A stretch of DNA of 64,000 nucleotides from Strigamia acuminata (lineage: Eukaryota; Arthropoda; Chilopoda; Geophilomorpha; Linotaeniidae). The notes beneath the pieces were generated by a model. That model worked only from the letters and a program-made list of their open reading frames with translations, ran no database searches and was not told the DNA's origin. Both the position numbers and the translations under genes were made by a program. The DNA lies in contig OX442314.1 of the NCBI GenBank assembly GCA_949358305.1, positions 44,090,581 through 44,154,580 of the forward strand, in the 5' to 3' direction. Positions 53,881-63,023 of the stretch are shown here, piece by piece. Each line of letters begins with the position of its first letter. Within the stretch, counting starts at the first letter, position 1.

Positions 53881-53955
53881 TCGTAAGGCATGCTGGCGGA
53901 TGGAGTCTCAACAACTCCCGCGACGTTCTCTCAATTGTCGTGACGGTCCCCGCCC
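53881..53955 (+). repeat. Structured RNA module, copy 2
   Basis: 75 bases. The same outer stem is kept, while the inner hairpins read GGAGT/ACTCC and TTGTC/GACGG. Both stems are kept despite base changes, by paired substitution in the first and by G-U pairs in the second. Confidence 0.65.
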
Positions 53956-54421
53956 AATTAATATTTATATAACAATTCATTTGTTGTATTATTTTAATCA
54001 CTTGACTTTTATTCATTTGAAACAATGGAATGTTCTGCCGAATATTCCTGTTTATGCGTAGGACTCTTCGCATATTTAGATAATCGATGCTGCGGACCAA
54101 ATACGTCTCCGTAGCGATATTTGTGACGATGCCGCAAGTCAGCCGTATCCCTCTGGCTTCGCCCGGATCCTCAACCAGTTGATGCCGCCCGTTTACACGC
54201 GTCCAGAACCCATCTTTGTTATTGATTAATATTTAATAATAAATATGTTATGTCACACTAAAACTGTAAGTTATTTCTACTTGATCACATATTCATGTTT
54301 GTAAAGGCTTCCATAGCTTATCTCGGTTAGGTTGTTGCTAATCTTAGCAACGTCTTGTATAAACCGAATTATCTATTTCAAAAGGACTAATAAATTAGCC
54401 CAAAAGTAGAATCGTCACAAG

Positions 54422-54439
54422 TGGAGGTTCTACCGAGAT
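54422..54439 (+). other. Element 3 primer binding site (tRNA-Gln type)
   Basis: TGGAGGTTCTACCGAGAT starts two bases after the LTR. It is complementary to the 3' end of animal tRNA-Gln with one mismatch. Confidence 0.75.
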
Positions 54440-55546
54440 AGGCTGCCAAATTTTAAATAAAATTTGAAGTTTTGCATGGCTATGGTGAATTCGAGTAATG
54501 TAACGTTTATGGTGATTTTTGTGTGTAAAATAAATTTCGTTTGAGATTTATAAGTGTTTAATAGATTTTATTCTGTTTTAGAACTTCTCGCAAGAAAAAC
54601 AAGTGTAATTCACTTTATTCCGATTTTCCGTCGTGGAAATTATGTGTTTTAACAAAACTAATAATCTCTACAGCGTGGTCAGGCCTAAAGGCCCAACCCC
54701 GAAAATGGGAATCTTGCCCGAACTTGTTGAAGTTGGTTCCGCCCGGGTAACGTCATTTTGTCATTGACAATCTGACAAAACCACGCGGTCGGGCCTAATT
54801 TTGAAAACTTGACTTTTGATGGAATTCTTAAAGAATTCTATCAATTTAACAGTTGTTTTAATTTTAGAATATTCTTTTAAATGTATTTTGCTTGAGACTT
54901 CAAGTTAAACCTAAATTTATTTGCCTAAATAAATTGGAATGAAAATTGACGATTTTCGAAGGAATTAAAATTTATATTTTATTTCAAAATGGGTTTACCT
55001 TATTTTACAGACTTGGTCTACATTAAAATATTGGTTAAAAATCGTGATCTCAAGCCATTGAAATCGAAATTTGCGAATGGAATACCATTCGAATTTTAGC
55101 AAAGAAGAATTCTCGCTGATGTGTTGCCTAGCAACCCGTGTTGTGCAGAAAAGCCGTCGATTCAAACGAATCGGCGCGTCTTTTGAAATTACGAGTTTTA
55201 AAACTTTAAAAAAATTCCATAAAGGTGATCATTCATTTATTAATAAATGCGGTGATATTTTAAAAATATTTTGAAAAGTATCCATTTTGTTTGGTGACTA
55301 CGTCATAACACTGGAATCGGTCAAGATTACGGTTCCACGAACTTGATGATTTCCACCAATCTCGGACGAGATTGGACTCTCGCGAGACTAGCGTTGATAC
55401 TTGACCAATCAGAGAGGTGTATCGAAGTACCCATACTTCCTTTCGAACTAGTGTGACCACTGCTTCGTTTGCGATCCTCCTGAACGTTTGCAATTTCATC
55501 GTTATCTCTCAGACTTAGGAAATTTTCTTAGTTTTAAAGTTTAGTT
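54440..55546 (+). other. Element 3 untranslated leader
   Basis: 1.1 kb between primer site and gag without a convincing gene. It has an 8-bp hairpin TTTTGTCA/TGACAAAA (about 54753-54777) enclosed by CGTGG (54676) and CCACG (54781), a reasonable candidate for a packaging fold (inference). Confidence 0.5.
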
Positions 55547-57775
55547 ATGACTAATAACCAGCATCACATGAACACCCGTGGTAAGGAAAGAACTTGTTTG
55601 ACCGGTGGAATGAATCTATCCGGGTTTATACCTGTTCCTAATGGAACTGAAGAAGTGGAAAACCACGCAGTCCATAATGGCGTTTCAAATGAAACAGTCG
55701 GACCATCTGGAGAGAATAGGGCTCCACATGAACCTACTCCGCCTGGAGAAGAGGAATGCATTCCTGAAGGTTCTCATTTAGGCCGAGGCGGTCTACTATT
55801 TTGTCAGGATCACGGTTTGAACCCAAACCAATTTAGATCTTTGACCGAAGTGTTAGATTTTGTGCACGCACCTCGTGCTACGTCGGAGCAACCCCATTCC
55901 CCAGCCAGCCAAAGATTAAATAATTTTAGTCCCACTCCTTCGACGCCTATTTCTAGATATAGAAATAAAAATGCACAACCTCCTCGTCAAGATCAGTCGA
56001 ATTTGACACCAGGAGATTTTAATCGTGCCTTCCAACAACGACTACGAGCGAATAACTTCGCTCGCAACCAACAAAGAGGATTTACAAATCCAGAGAACTT
56101 TGAGAATACGTTCAACAGAGCGAATTTGGGTCCGCCTAATATGGCCAACCCTAATCCAAGTTTTCCAAACGGGTCAAATAGTTGTCCGAATCTCGCTGGA
56201 AATTTGAACCCAAATTCAGGTGCGACAAGAGGTCCAAACCGCCGTTTTGACCCAAATTCTAGATTTGCAAACAATTCTAGTCCAGCACCTAACATGCAAA
56301 AGGGTCACCCAGTTCCTCCGAACTCGAATAACCCAAATAATCCTTCTACTGGAGCTCCAGGAAATTCAAATAACTATTTGAATCAGGGTACGCCAGGTAA
56401 TTCGAACTATCGTCCGAATTTTGGTAATCAAGGAAGTTCGAACAACCGTCCGAATTTTGATAATCAGGGTAATTCTAATAATCATTCGAATTATGGGAAC
56501 CAAGGCAATTCGAATAACCATTCGAACTTTGGTAACCACGGTAGGTCAAATCAAGGAGGGTCGAATAATTTCAACCCTAATAGTGGTGGCTCAAGTCAAA
56601 ATAACTCGAGTCAACCAAACAATGGCGGATCGTCAAATGACAATTCGCGCCCCCCCAGTAGCTTTGGCATGACGGCTGATGACCTCGCGTCAATTGCCAC
56701 GACCATGCACAAGTTGATGCAGGCAGGAAAAAGTTCCGCCACTGTCCCTCAAACTAACTGTTTGAAACCACCAGATATCCCTGTATTCTCCGGAAAAGCA
56801 GAAGAAAGCGAACGCTTTCTCAATATTGTAAAAAATGTCGCTTTCCTGCGAAACATGTCACTCGATGACATGCTTGTTAAAGGCGTTGCCGGTTATCTAA
56901 CCGAGCAAGCGCATGGTTGGTTTCATGAAAGGAGAGAAGATTTCATATCTTGGGAAGTATTTGAACAGGCGTTCAAAGAACGGTTTGTAGCCACTCGACA
57001 AGAGCGGACGAACCAACTAACCAAGTTGAAACAACTGGAAACAGAAAGTCTTTACGACTTTATGCACAAATATTACCAGTTATGGATATTACAAGACAGT
57101 CTTGATGCAAAAGGGGCTGGTTGTCTTTTTATCGGGAGTGTAACTCCTGCTAATGATTTGCTTTTGCATACGCAAGGCATAGCGGATTTGCCTTTGACAG
57201 AGATTTATGCCGTTATAACAAAAAATAAAGGCCTGTACAGTCGTACAGCTAATGGAGCAAGGGAAAATATTTCCAATCCAGTTGTTTTCCCACCTCGGAA
57301 AACTGATACTCGTCCTCAGCCGAAGACAAATGTTAAATCTTTAACTTTGGATTCACAAGAACAACTTAATATTTGTGAAGAAGAGTTACCTGAGGAATGC
57401 GAGGCTGTTTATTTAATAAACGGAGTAGTAGATCAGACCAGACGTGGTCAATTAGTTTGTTACCACTGTAAGAAACCAGGACACATGCGTCGAGAATGTC
57501 CAGATTTAAAACCACGTGCAAATTTCAACTCTGAAGAGTTGCAAAAACGAAGTACGCCGGATTCCCCGACTGTGGATCCTACTTCTAAACGACCTAATAA
57601 TAGGTGGATAACTCAAGAAGTGTTGGATGCAACACTAGATGCTAAACTTGATGCGAAATTAAATACTTTTGAAAATAAGTTACAAACTTCGCTGACTAAC
57701 TCGTTGGCAAAAATGGTCAAGACTTTGATCAAACCCGAATCTGCTGATTCAAGTGCGACTAGTTCAAAAAACTAG
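55547..57775 (+). CDS. gag: Element 3 Gag protein
   Basis: A 742-residue structural protein. After an N-terminal region (1-150) comes a long Asn/Gly/Ser/Pro-rich low-complexity region (about 150-375) with repeated NQGNSNNHSN-like units, then a capsid-like Retrotrans_gag domain (about 405-560, with HGWFHERREDFISWEVFEQAF), a CCHC knuckle CYHCKKPGHMRREC at 638-651 and a C-terminal helical tail. The Asn-rich region resembles prion-like sequences and may promote condensation of Gag (inference). The frame ends at TAG 57773-57775, directly after the slip site. Confidence 0.9.
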   Translation: MTNNQHHMNTRGKERTCLTGGMNLSGFIPVPNGTEEVENHAVHNGVSNETVGPSGENRAPHEPTPPGEEECIPEGSHLGRGGLLFCQDHGLNPNQFRSLTEVLDFVHAPRATSEQPHSPASQRLNNFSPTPSTPISRYRNKNAQPPRQDQSNLTPGDFNRAFQQRLRANNFARNQQRGFTNPENFENTFNRANLGPPNMANPNPSFPNGSNSCPNLAGNLNPNSGATRGPNRRFDPNSRFANNSSPAPNMQKGHPVPPNSNNPNNPSTGAPGNSNNYLNQGTPGNSNYRPNFGNQGSSNNRPNFDNQGNSNNHSNYGNQGNSNNHSNFGNHGRSNQGGSNNFNPNSGGSSQNNSSQPNNGGSSNDNSRPPSSFGMTADDLASIATTMHKLMQAGKSSATVPQTNCLKPPDIPVFSGKAEESERFLNIVKNVAFLRNMSLDDMLVKGVAGYLTEQAHGWFHERREDFISWEVFEQAFKERFVATRQERTNQLTKLKQLETESLYDFMHKYYQLWILQDSLDAKGAGCLFIGSVTPANDLLLHTQGIADLPLTEIYAVITKNKGLYSRTANGARENISNPVVFPPRKTDTRPQPKTNVKSLTLDSQEQLNICEEELPEECEAVYLINGVVDQTRRGQLVCYHCKKPGHMRRECPDLKPRANFNSEELQKRSTPDSPTVDPTSKRPNNRWITQEVLDATLDAKLDAKLNTFENKLQTSLTNSLAKMVKTLIKPESADSSATSSKN

Positions 57776-60700
57776 GTCCGGGGGACGAAGGTTTATTCCA
57801 TCCCCCAGAAGTAGCTAATGCTGCGTCGGAATCTTTATTTATGGATGTAGACACAACTTGTCTTGAAATAGCCACTAGTCATAGTGGCGGAGTAGAGGAA
57901 AATCTGCAAGAAATGACAGAACAATTAAAAAATCTGACATTATTTCCACACAAGTGCTACACGAAGAAATTCTGTAGACTCTGCCGACTCAATCGAGTCA
58001 TAGGTGGTAATAATTTGCACAATATTACTTTAGGTAATAATAAAGATGATCCTCGAATGAAGATCACAATTGGTGGGCTCACCTACAACGCGCTCATGGA
58101 TACAGGAGCATCTCAATGTTACATCGGGGAACAACTCTTGTCTGAAACTCAGGCTTTGCCAGAATTTTTGCAAGAGGCCCCCAGAAACATGTTGGTTAAC
58201 GCTGTAGGCGTAGCACACAAGCCTGTCGGACAAATAACTTTGTGCGTGCAATGGGCTGATGAACTTACACCAATGAATTTCATCGTTTTAGCAAAACGAG
58301 TTTGTGGCTTGATACTTGGTCACAATTTCATGCGCAGACAGAAAATTAGTCCGCATCCACATTTACAAGAGTTCTCTTGTGCAGATAAACCTAATTGGTC
58401 CGCCCCTTATGAGTCGGAAGAAGCCAATCTGGCCCTCGCCCCGTTAAATCGAATTACTTTCGATTATTTAGGACTGTCGTCCACTCTCAACTCAATTGAG
58501 TTAACAGACACTCCTGTGTTGACTTGGGATGAGAAATTAGTTGAGGAGAGCGACTGCACTCCGGAACAACGACTAGCACTTCGCGAAGTGGTTAACTCGA
58601 TACCGAATGTATTTCGTGATCAAGTTGGGTGCACTAACGTGACCCAACATCGTATTAAGTTCAAAGAAGGGCATTCATTGCCCAAAATGCCGTATAGAAT
58701 GTATAACCCGGCCAAGAGAGCCATTATGACCAAACTTGCTGCAGAACTTGAACAGGATGGACTTATTGAAAAGGCCAAAGGGCCATTTATAAGTCATCCA
58801 GTCATCGTTGCGAAGCCTGACGGCTCGTATAGGATGTGCATTGACTACCGGTGGCTGAATGCCATCACCGAAGTCGAAGTAATACAAATGCCAAGTATTG
58901 ACCTTTTATTGCATAATACTGGTCCTGCTAGGTATTTTACGTCAATTGACCTTGTCAAAGGTTACTACCAAGTCGAGATGTGTAAAGAAGATCGTCCAAA
59001 GACGGCCTTTTATACACCAAATGGTCCATACCAATTTGTGCGAATGCCATTCGGCCTTTGCAATGCGCCTTGTACTTTCCAGCGTCTGATGGAAGGCATT
59101 TTAGGCTCAGCTTTACAAGACTACGCGTTAGTCTATTTGGATGACGTAATTGTATATTCAGATAATTGGGATGATCATCTCAAACACGTTCGAGATGTTC
59201 TAGAAAGGCTTAACCAAGCCAACATGACAATAAATAAAGCGAAATCTCGTTTTGGGCGTACAGAATTAAAATTCTTGGGCCACTGGATTAAACCCGAAGG
59301 TCTCTTCGGTGATCCCGATAAAATATCGGCGATCATGAAATTTCCCACCCCCACGTGTGCTAAAGACATTCAGCGCTTTCACGGCATGACTAACTTCTTC
59401 AGGAAGTTTGTTCCAAATCACGGAACTATTGCCGCACCATATACACGTATGATGAATGAGAAAACTCCATTTGAATGGGGAGATGAGCAGACAGAAGCTT
59501 TTAATAAAATTAAAGAGCTACTTTGTGGCGACAATTGTCTACACAAACCAAATATGACTTTGCCATTTGTTGTCATGACTGACGCTTCACATGAAGGCTT
59601 AGGAGCTGTCCTTTGCCAAGACGTCGATATATTCGATGAAAAGAAGCAGAAAAACATTTCTGTACCCAGACCCGTTGCTTACGCAAGCAGAGTTTTACGT
59701 GGAGCGGAGAAGCGTTATACAACGCCGGAACTCGAATGTCTCGCAGTCGTATGGGCTATTGATCGATTTAAACCATATCTCGAATATGGTACATTCACTT
59801 TAGAGTCAGATGCAGAAGCACTGAAATGGTTGATGCGAACGCCTGAACCATCTGGAAAATTTGGCCGATGGGCCTTAAGAATCCAATGTGGAAATTTTAA
59901 AATTGTTTTTCGAAAAGGTGCTGCTAACCAAGTTGCAGATGCACTTTCTAGAGCCCCACTAACAGAGGAAGACATTCCTCTTCGTGATCATGTGGAACCT
60001 GTTGAAATTAAACAATACTGGCCTGAGTGGGACGGAAATCCTTCTGTTTCATTAAATCGTGCCCCGGAGAAACGAGAATATTTGGCTAGTGTGCGTTCCT
60101 ATTTTTCAGAAAATTCTAAAGAATGTTCTGAAGAAAAGGAGGGGGAGGAAGTACAAGAAACCTTGTACAGTGCGTTGACTGAAGTACTTAAAGAAGTCCC
60201 TCCTACAAGGAGAGAAATAATAGATGCTCAGTTACTAGATACTGAATGCAAACGCATTCGGGAATATTTATTGAATGACAAGGTTGTTGGGATACCACAA
60301 TCTGAAATAAAAGAATGGAAAAACAAAGTCAAAAACTATTGTTTGGACAAAAAAGAAGTTGATGGTGATCAAATGATCATCTATTTTAACCCTTCATTCG
60401 AAGAGGAATTAAACGATTCGGGAAACGGCTTTAAAGCCGTTGTACCCAGTTCACTCGTAAAACGAGTACTCTTCGCTTGTCATGGCCACCCCCTAAGCGG
60501 TCACGCTGGGATGAGTAAGACGCTTGAGAAAACGCGTTTAATATATTTCTGGCCTGGTATGAGTAGAAGTGTCAGGAACTACGTCAAAAGCTGCACGCAC
60601 TGTGCTCAGTACAAACCTATTCAACAGAAAAGGCACGCAGCTCCTTACACACCCCACAACATGACCAATCCTTGGGAATGTATTAACATGGACTTGATGG

Positions 60701-61971
60701 GCCCAAAACCCGCGGGAAGGTCCCAAAACCAGTATATTTTTGTCATTATTGACAATTGTACCAAGTTCGTTGAAATTAAGGCTTTGACCAAAGCCACGAG
60801 CGCTAACTGCGTTCAAGAATTAAGATCTGTTACAAACAGATGGGGACACCCCAAAAAGATTGTGAGCGATAATGGAAAACAATTTGTTTCCGATATTTAC
60901 AATGAGTATTGCGAAATGTACAACATTCGCCCGTCCCATACAAGCACGTATCATGCTCAGGCGAACCCGACAGAGCGAGCCAATAGAGATATAAAAACCA
61001 TGCTGGCTTTGTACACAGATGTGCACACGCAATGGCCACGATATTTAGACGAATTCGCGTTCGCGATGAGAAATAATGTCTCAGCGGCAACGGGCTCAAG
61101 CCCGATGCTACTTAACACGGGGAGAATCGTAACATTACCCTTCGACCCAAGGATTATCAAACATGCCAATCCATTTGACAAAGAAAATCCAGAAAAATAT
61201 GTCAGAGTACTATTGGATGTATTGCGCAGATCGCATCAAGAGATGCATCGCAGAATTCAATTGAATTTTGAACGACATAGGAAAATACACGAACAAAAGT
61301 TCGTAATTACGGAGTTCGAAGTTGGAGATTTAGTTTGGAAACAAACTCACATTCTCTCGTGCGCAGATAAAAATATTTCTGCTGGTTTCGCAGAGAAGAG
61401 AGATGGTCCGTGGGAGATTACTAAAGTACTTCCAGGCGGAGCGTATAAATTACGCAAATTATCTGATGGTTCGATCGAAAAATCAGTGAACATTAAAGCG
61501 TTGTACCCCTATACGCCCTCATACCCGATTGAGACTTGGAAAGTAGGACAAAAGTCCGCCTCTTACTCGCCTCAAGAAAATCCTAAATGGATGGACGAGA
61601 GTAATCAACTTCCGGATGCTGAAGAAATGGAATTAATTCCTGAAACTTCTTCAGAAATTCCAATGGAATTATCCGACTCAACTTCGGTGCAAATTGACAA
61701 ATCTGCGCCCATTAAGTCTAAACATAGACATAGACAACGATTAACTGCTATAGAAAAGAAAGCGGCGTTAAAAAGAGGCGAAGTTCCAAAGAAACCGCCT
61801 CGAAAACTCCGCAAACCCCAACCGGTAGTTCCGCGAACTAGCCTTCGTCCTCGACGAGAGCGAAGGCCAAATCCTAAATATGCAGATGAAAATTTCGTGC
61901 GAAACATCACTGCAGTATTTAAAAAACCATACCAACAACGAGGAAAAGCCTCAAAGTTCTGTTGGAATTGA
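57763..61971 (+). CDS. pol: Element 3 Pol polyprotein
   Basis: Made by -1 frameshifting; the first ATG in frame is at 57841 and numbering here starts there (1376 residues). It carries retropepsin DTGA at 87-90, reverse transcriptase with YLDD 432-435, RNase H with TDASHEG near 580 and DALSRAP near 700, an integrase zinc domain HGHPLSGHAG (H881) to C918/C921, and the integrase core with D951, D1010 and E1045. The second D and the E are 34 residues apart, one fewer than usual, as in element 2. The C-terminal tail is strongly basic (KSKHRHRQR, RRERRPNPK). No stop or missing catalytic residue was seen, so the element may be able to move. Confidence 0.93.
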   Translation, partial: FKKLGPGDEGLFHPPEVANAASESLFMDVDTTCLEIATSHSGGVEENLQEMTEQLKNLTLFPHKCYTKKFCRLCRLNRVIGGNNLHNITLGNNKDDPRMKITIGGLTYNALMDTGASQCYIGEQLLSETQALPEFLQEAPRNMLVNAVGVAHKPVGQITLCVQWADELTPMNFIVLAKRVCGLILGHNFMRRQKISPHPHLQEFSCADKPNWSAPYESEEANLALAPLNRITFDYLGLSSTLNSIELTDTPVLTWDEKLVEESDCTPEQRLALREVVNSIPNVFRDQVGCTNVTQHRIKFKEGHSLPKMPYRMYNPAKRAIMTKLAAELEQDGLIEKAKGPFISHPVIVAKPDGSYRMCIDYRWLNAITEVEVIQMPSIDLLLHNTGPARYFTSIDLVKGYYQVEMCKEDRPKTAFYTPNGPYQFVRMPFGLCNAPCTFQRLMEGILGSALQDYALVYLDDVIVYSDNWDDHLKHVRDVLERLNQANMTINKAKSRFGRTELKFLGHWIKPEGLFGDPDKISAIMKFPTPTCAKDIQRFHGMTNFFRKFVPNHGTIAAPYTRMMNEKTPFEWGDEQTEAFNKIKELLCGDNCLHKPNMTLPFVVMTDASHEGLGAVLCQDVDIFDEKKQKNISVPRPVAYASRVLRGAEKRYTTPELECLAVVWAIDRFKPYLEYGTFTLESDAEALKWLMRTPEPSGKFGRWALRIQCGNFKIVFRKGAANQVADALSRAPLTEEDIPLRDHVEPVEIKQYWPEWDGNPSVSLNRAPEKREYLASVRSYFSENSKECSEEKEGEEVQETLYSALTEVLKEVPPTRREIIDAQLLDTECKRIREYLLNDKVVGIPQSEIKEWKNKVKNYCLDKKEVDGDQMIIYFNPSFEEELNDSGNGFKAVVPSSLVKRVLFACHGHPLSGHAGMSKTLEKTRLIYFWPGMSRSVRNYVKSCTHCAQYKPIQQKRHAAPYTPHNMTNPWECINMDLMGPKPAGRSQNQYIFVIIDNCTKFVEIKALTKATSANCVQELRSVTNRWGHPKKIVSDNGKQFVSDIYNEYCEMYNIRPSHTSTYHAQANPTERANRDIKTMLALYTDVHTQWPRYLDEFAFAMRNNVSAATGSSPMLLNTGRIVTLPFDPRIIKHANPFDKENPEKYVRVLLDVLRRSHQEMHRRIQLNFERHRKIHEQKFVITEFEVGDLVWKQTHILSCADKNISAGFAEKRDGPWEITKVLPGGAYKLRKLSDGSIEKSVNIKALYPYTPSYPIETWKVGQKSASYSPQENPKWMDESNQLPDAEEMELIPETSSEIPMELSDSTSVQIDKSAPIKSKHRHRQRLTAIEKKAALKRGEVPKKPPRKLRKPQPVVPRTSLRPRRERRPNPKYADENFVRNITAVFKKPYQQRGKASKFCWN
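57766..57806 (+). promoter_or_regulatory. -1 frameshift signal, element 3
   Basis: A-AAA-AAC lies in the gag frame at 57766-57772, directly followed by the gag TAG. After 7 bases comes the stem GGGGGA/TCCCCC (57780-57785 with 57801-57806) around a 15-base loop. The -1 frame is the pol frame; it has a stop at 57760-57762 and is open from 57763 on. Confidence 0.85.
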
Positions 61972-63023
61972 TAAGTTTTATTCAAAACTTGGAGACTGTA
62001 ATTATTTACATGTCTAACAGGTGTAGTGATTGAAAATCTCAACACCGGGGGACAAGATATTACGATATTTATTGAAATTTATATTAAAATATGAATTTGT
62101 TGCGATGAATTAAATATTCGATAGAATATTTTAATTTTTTGGTCGTATTTACATGTATTTTAACTAAAATACAGAGAAATTACTTGAAAAGTGATGATCT
62201 CGCCTCTTCGCGAGGGTACGAGAATTACGAGGTGTGATTAAACCTCGAACCCGACAATTAATAGGGAATAAAATTCCCAGGGTTCATTGCACACAAACAC
62301 TTCGTTAAAACACGTGGATACAAGTTGACTTCGTCCCTTCGTCTCCTCTTCACTTTTTCGACTCGAGAATTTCAACGCTAATTCACTTAGCCAACTTCAA
62401 ACACGAAACTTCCGACAGTAAGTAGTTTCATTATTATTCTTTGACCAAAGAATTGAAAAAATTGTTCGCAACAATTGGAAAAATATCGGCGTCCCGATAA
62501 AAAAGTTATAAGTTCACGTGTCATTATAAACGTGAATCGGCATTAAATCACTCTGGAAGTTTAGCTATTCAGTCGAATAGTTGGGTTAAAAATTAATAAT
62601 GAATTATTAAGTTTTAAGTATGTAGGCACTAATTATTTAAATCAAGTCGCGGTCGAGGCTTGCATAAATTATTTGGCGATGAATTTTCGATGTAAGATAT
62701 TTATTAGACTAGGTGTTAATTAATTAATACGAAAGATATTTCGATACTCGGAAGTTGGATTAAATAATTTACAAAACTAAAGAGAATTTTTCTTTTGAAA
62801 AATCAACAAGTTGCGATTTTCGATGAAAATCGCTGTCAGGCGAGTCCATTCTAGTGTCATAAACACAAGGGGAATGTGACTCATTAGTGTCACATGTTGA
62901 GGGTTATAAATAACTCGAGTTGTGTATTTTCGTTGCGAACAATACGTTTTAATTCTTTGGACTCAAGGAATGAGTATTTAGAGTGGAATTATTTTTAATA
63001 AAATAATTTATTTGCGTCTGCAG
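61972..63023 (+). other. Element 3 spacer between pol and third ORF
   Basis: AT-rich, without a frame. It holds a strong splice donor sequence, CGACA|GTAAGTAG (donor at about 62418), a TATA-like GGTTATAAATAAC (TATAAA at 62905-62910) and an acceptor, ATTTATTTGCGTCTGCAG, ending at 63023. The third ORF could be reached by splicing or by its own promoter. Confidence 0.5.

Larger units (their letters stand above)
53190..53955 (+). other. Hairpin-dense structured RNA region in element 3 LTR
   Basis: Successive hairpins can be read directly: GGCCTT/AAGGCC (53192-53209), GGTCGTA/TACGACC (53308-53326), GGCTGTT/AACAGCC (53380-53396), CGGGTT/AGCCCG (53476-53490), GGAT/ATCC (53530-53544), CGGGTT/AACCCG (53688-53702) and GGTGG/CCACC (53808-53823). 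Several share a TTGGTA-like loop. Two copies of a 75-77-base fold lie at 53599 and 53881. It lies downstream of the predicted start site, so it would be in the 5' leader and possibly the 3' end of the RNA. Frames across it are poor. The function is unknown; an IRES, dimerisation or packaging element, or export element would fit. Confidence 0.55.
52666..54419 (+). repeat. Ty3/mdg4 element 3, 5' LTR
   Basis: 1754 bp bounded by TGTGA and its inverse TCACA, ending two bases before the primer site. The partner LTR is outside the window, so the left boundary rests on the terminal inverted bases and on the break in unit homology nearby. An AATAAA near 54238 would make the transcribed repeat (R) about 1.2 kb long. 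Confidence 0.75.

Noticed and set aside
53340-54100. Minus-strand frames of 60-85 residues in the element 3 LTR
   Set aside because: They overlap the hairpin-rich region, lack motifs and conflict with the plus-strand LTR transcript.
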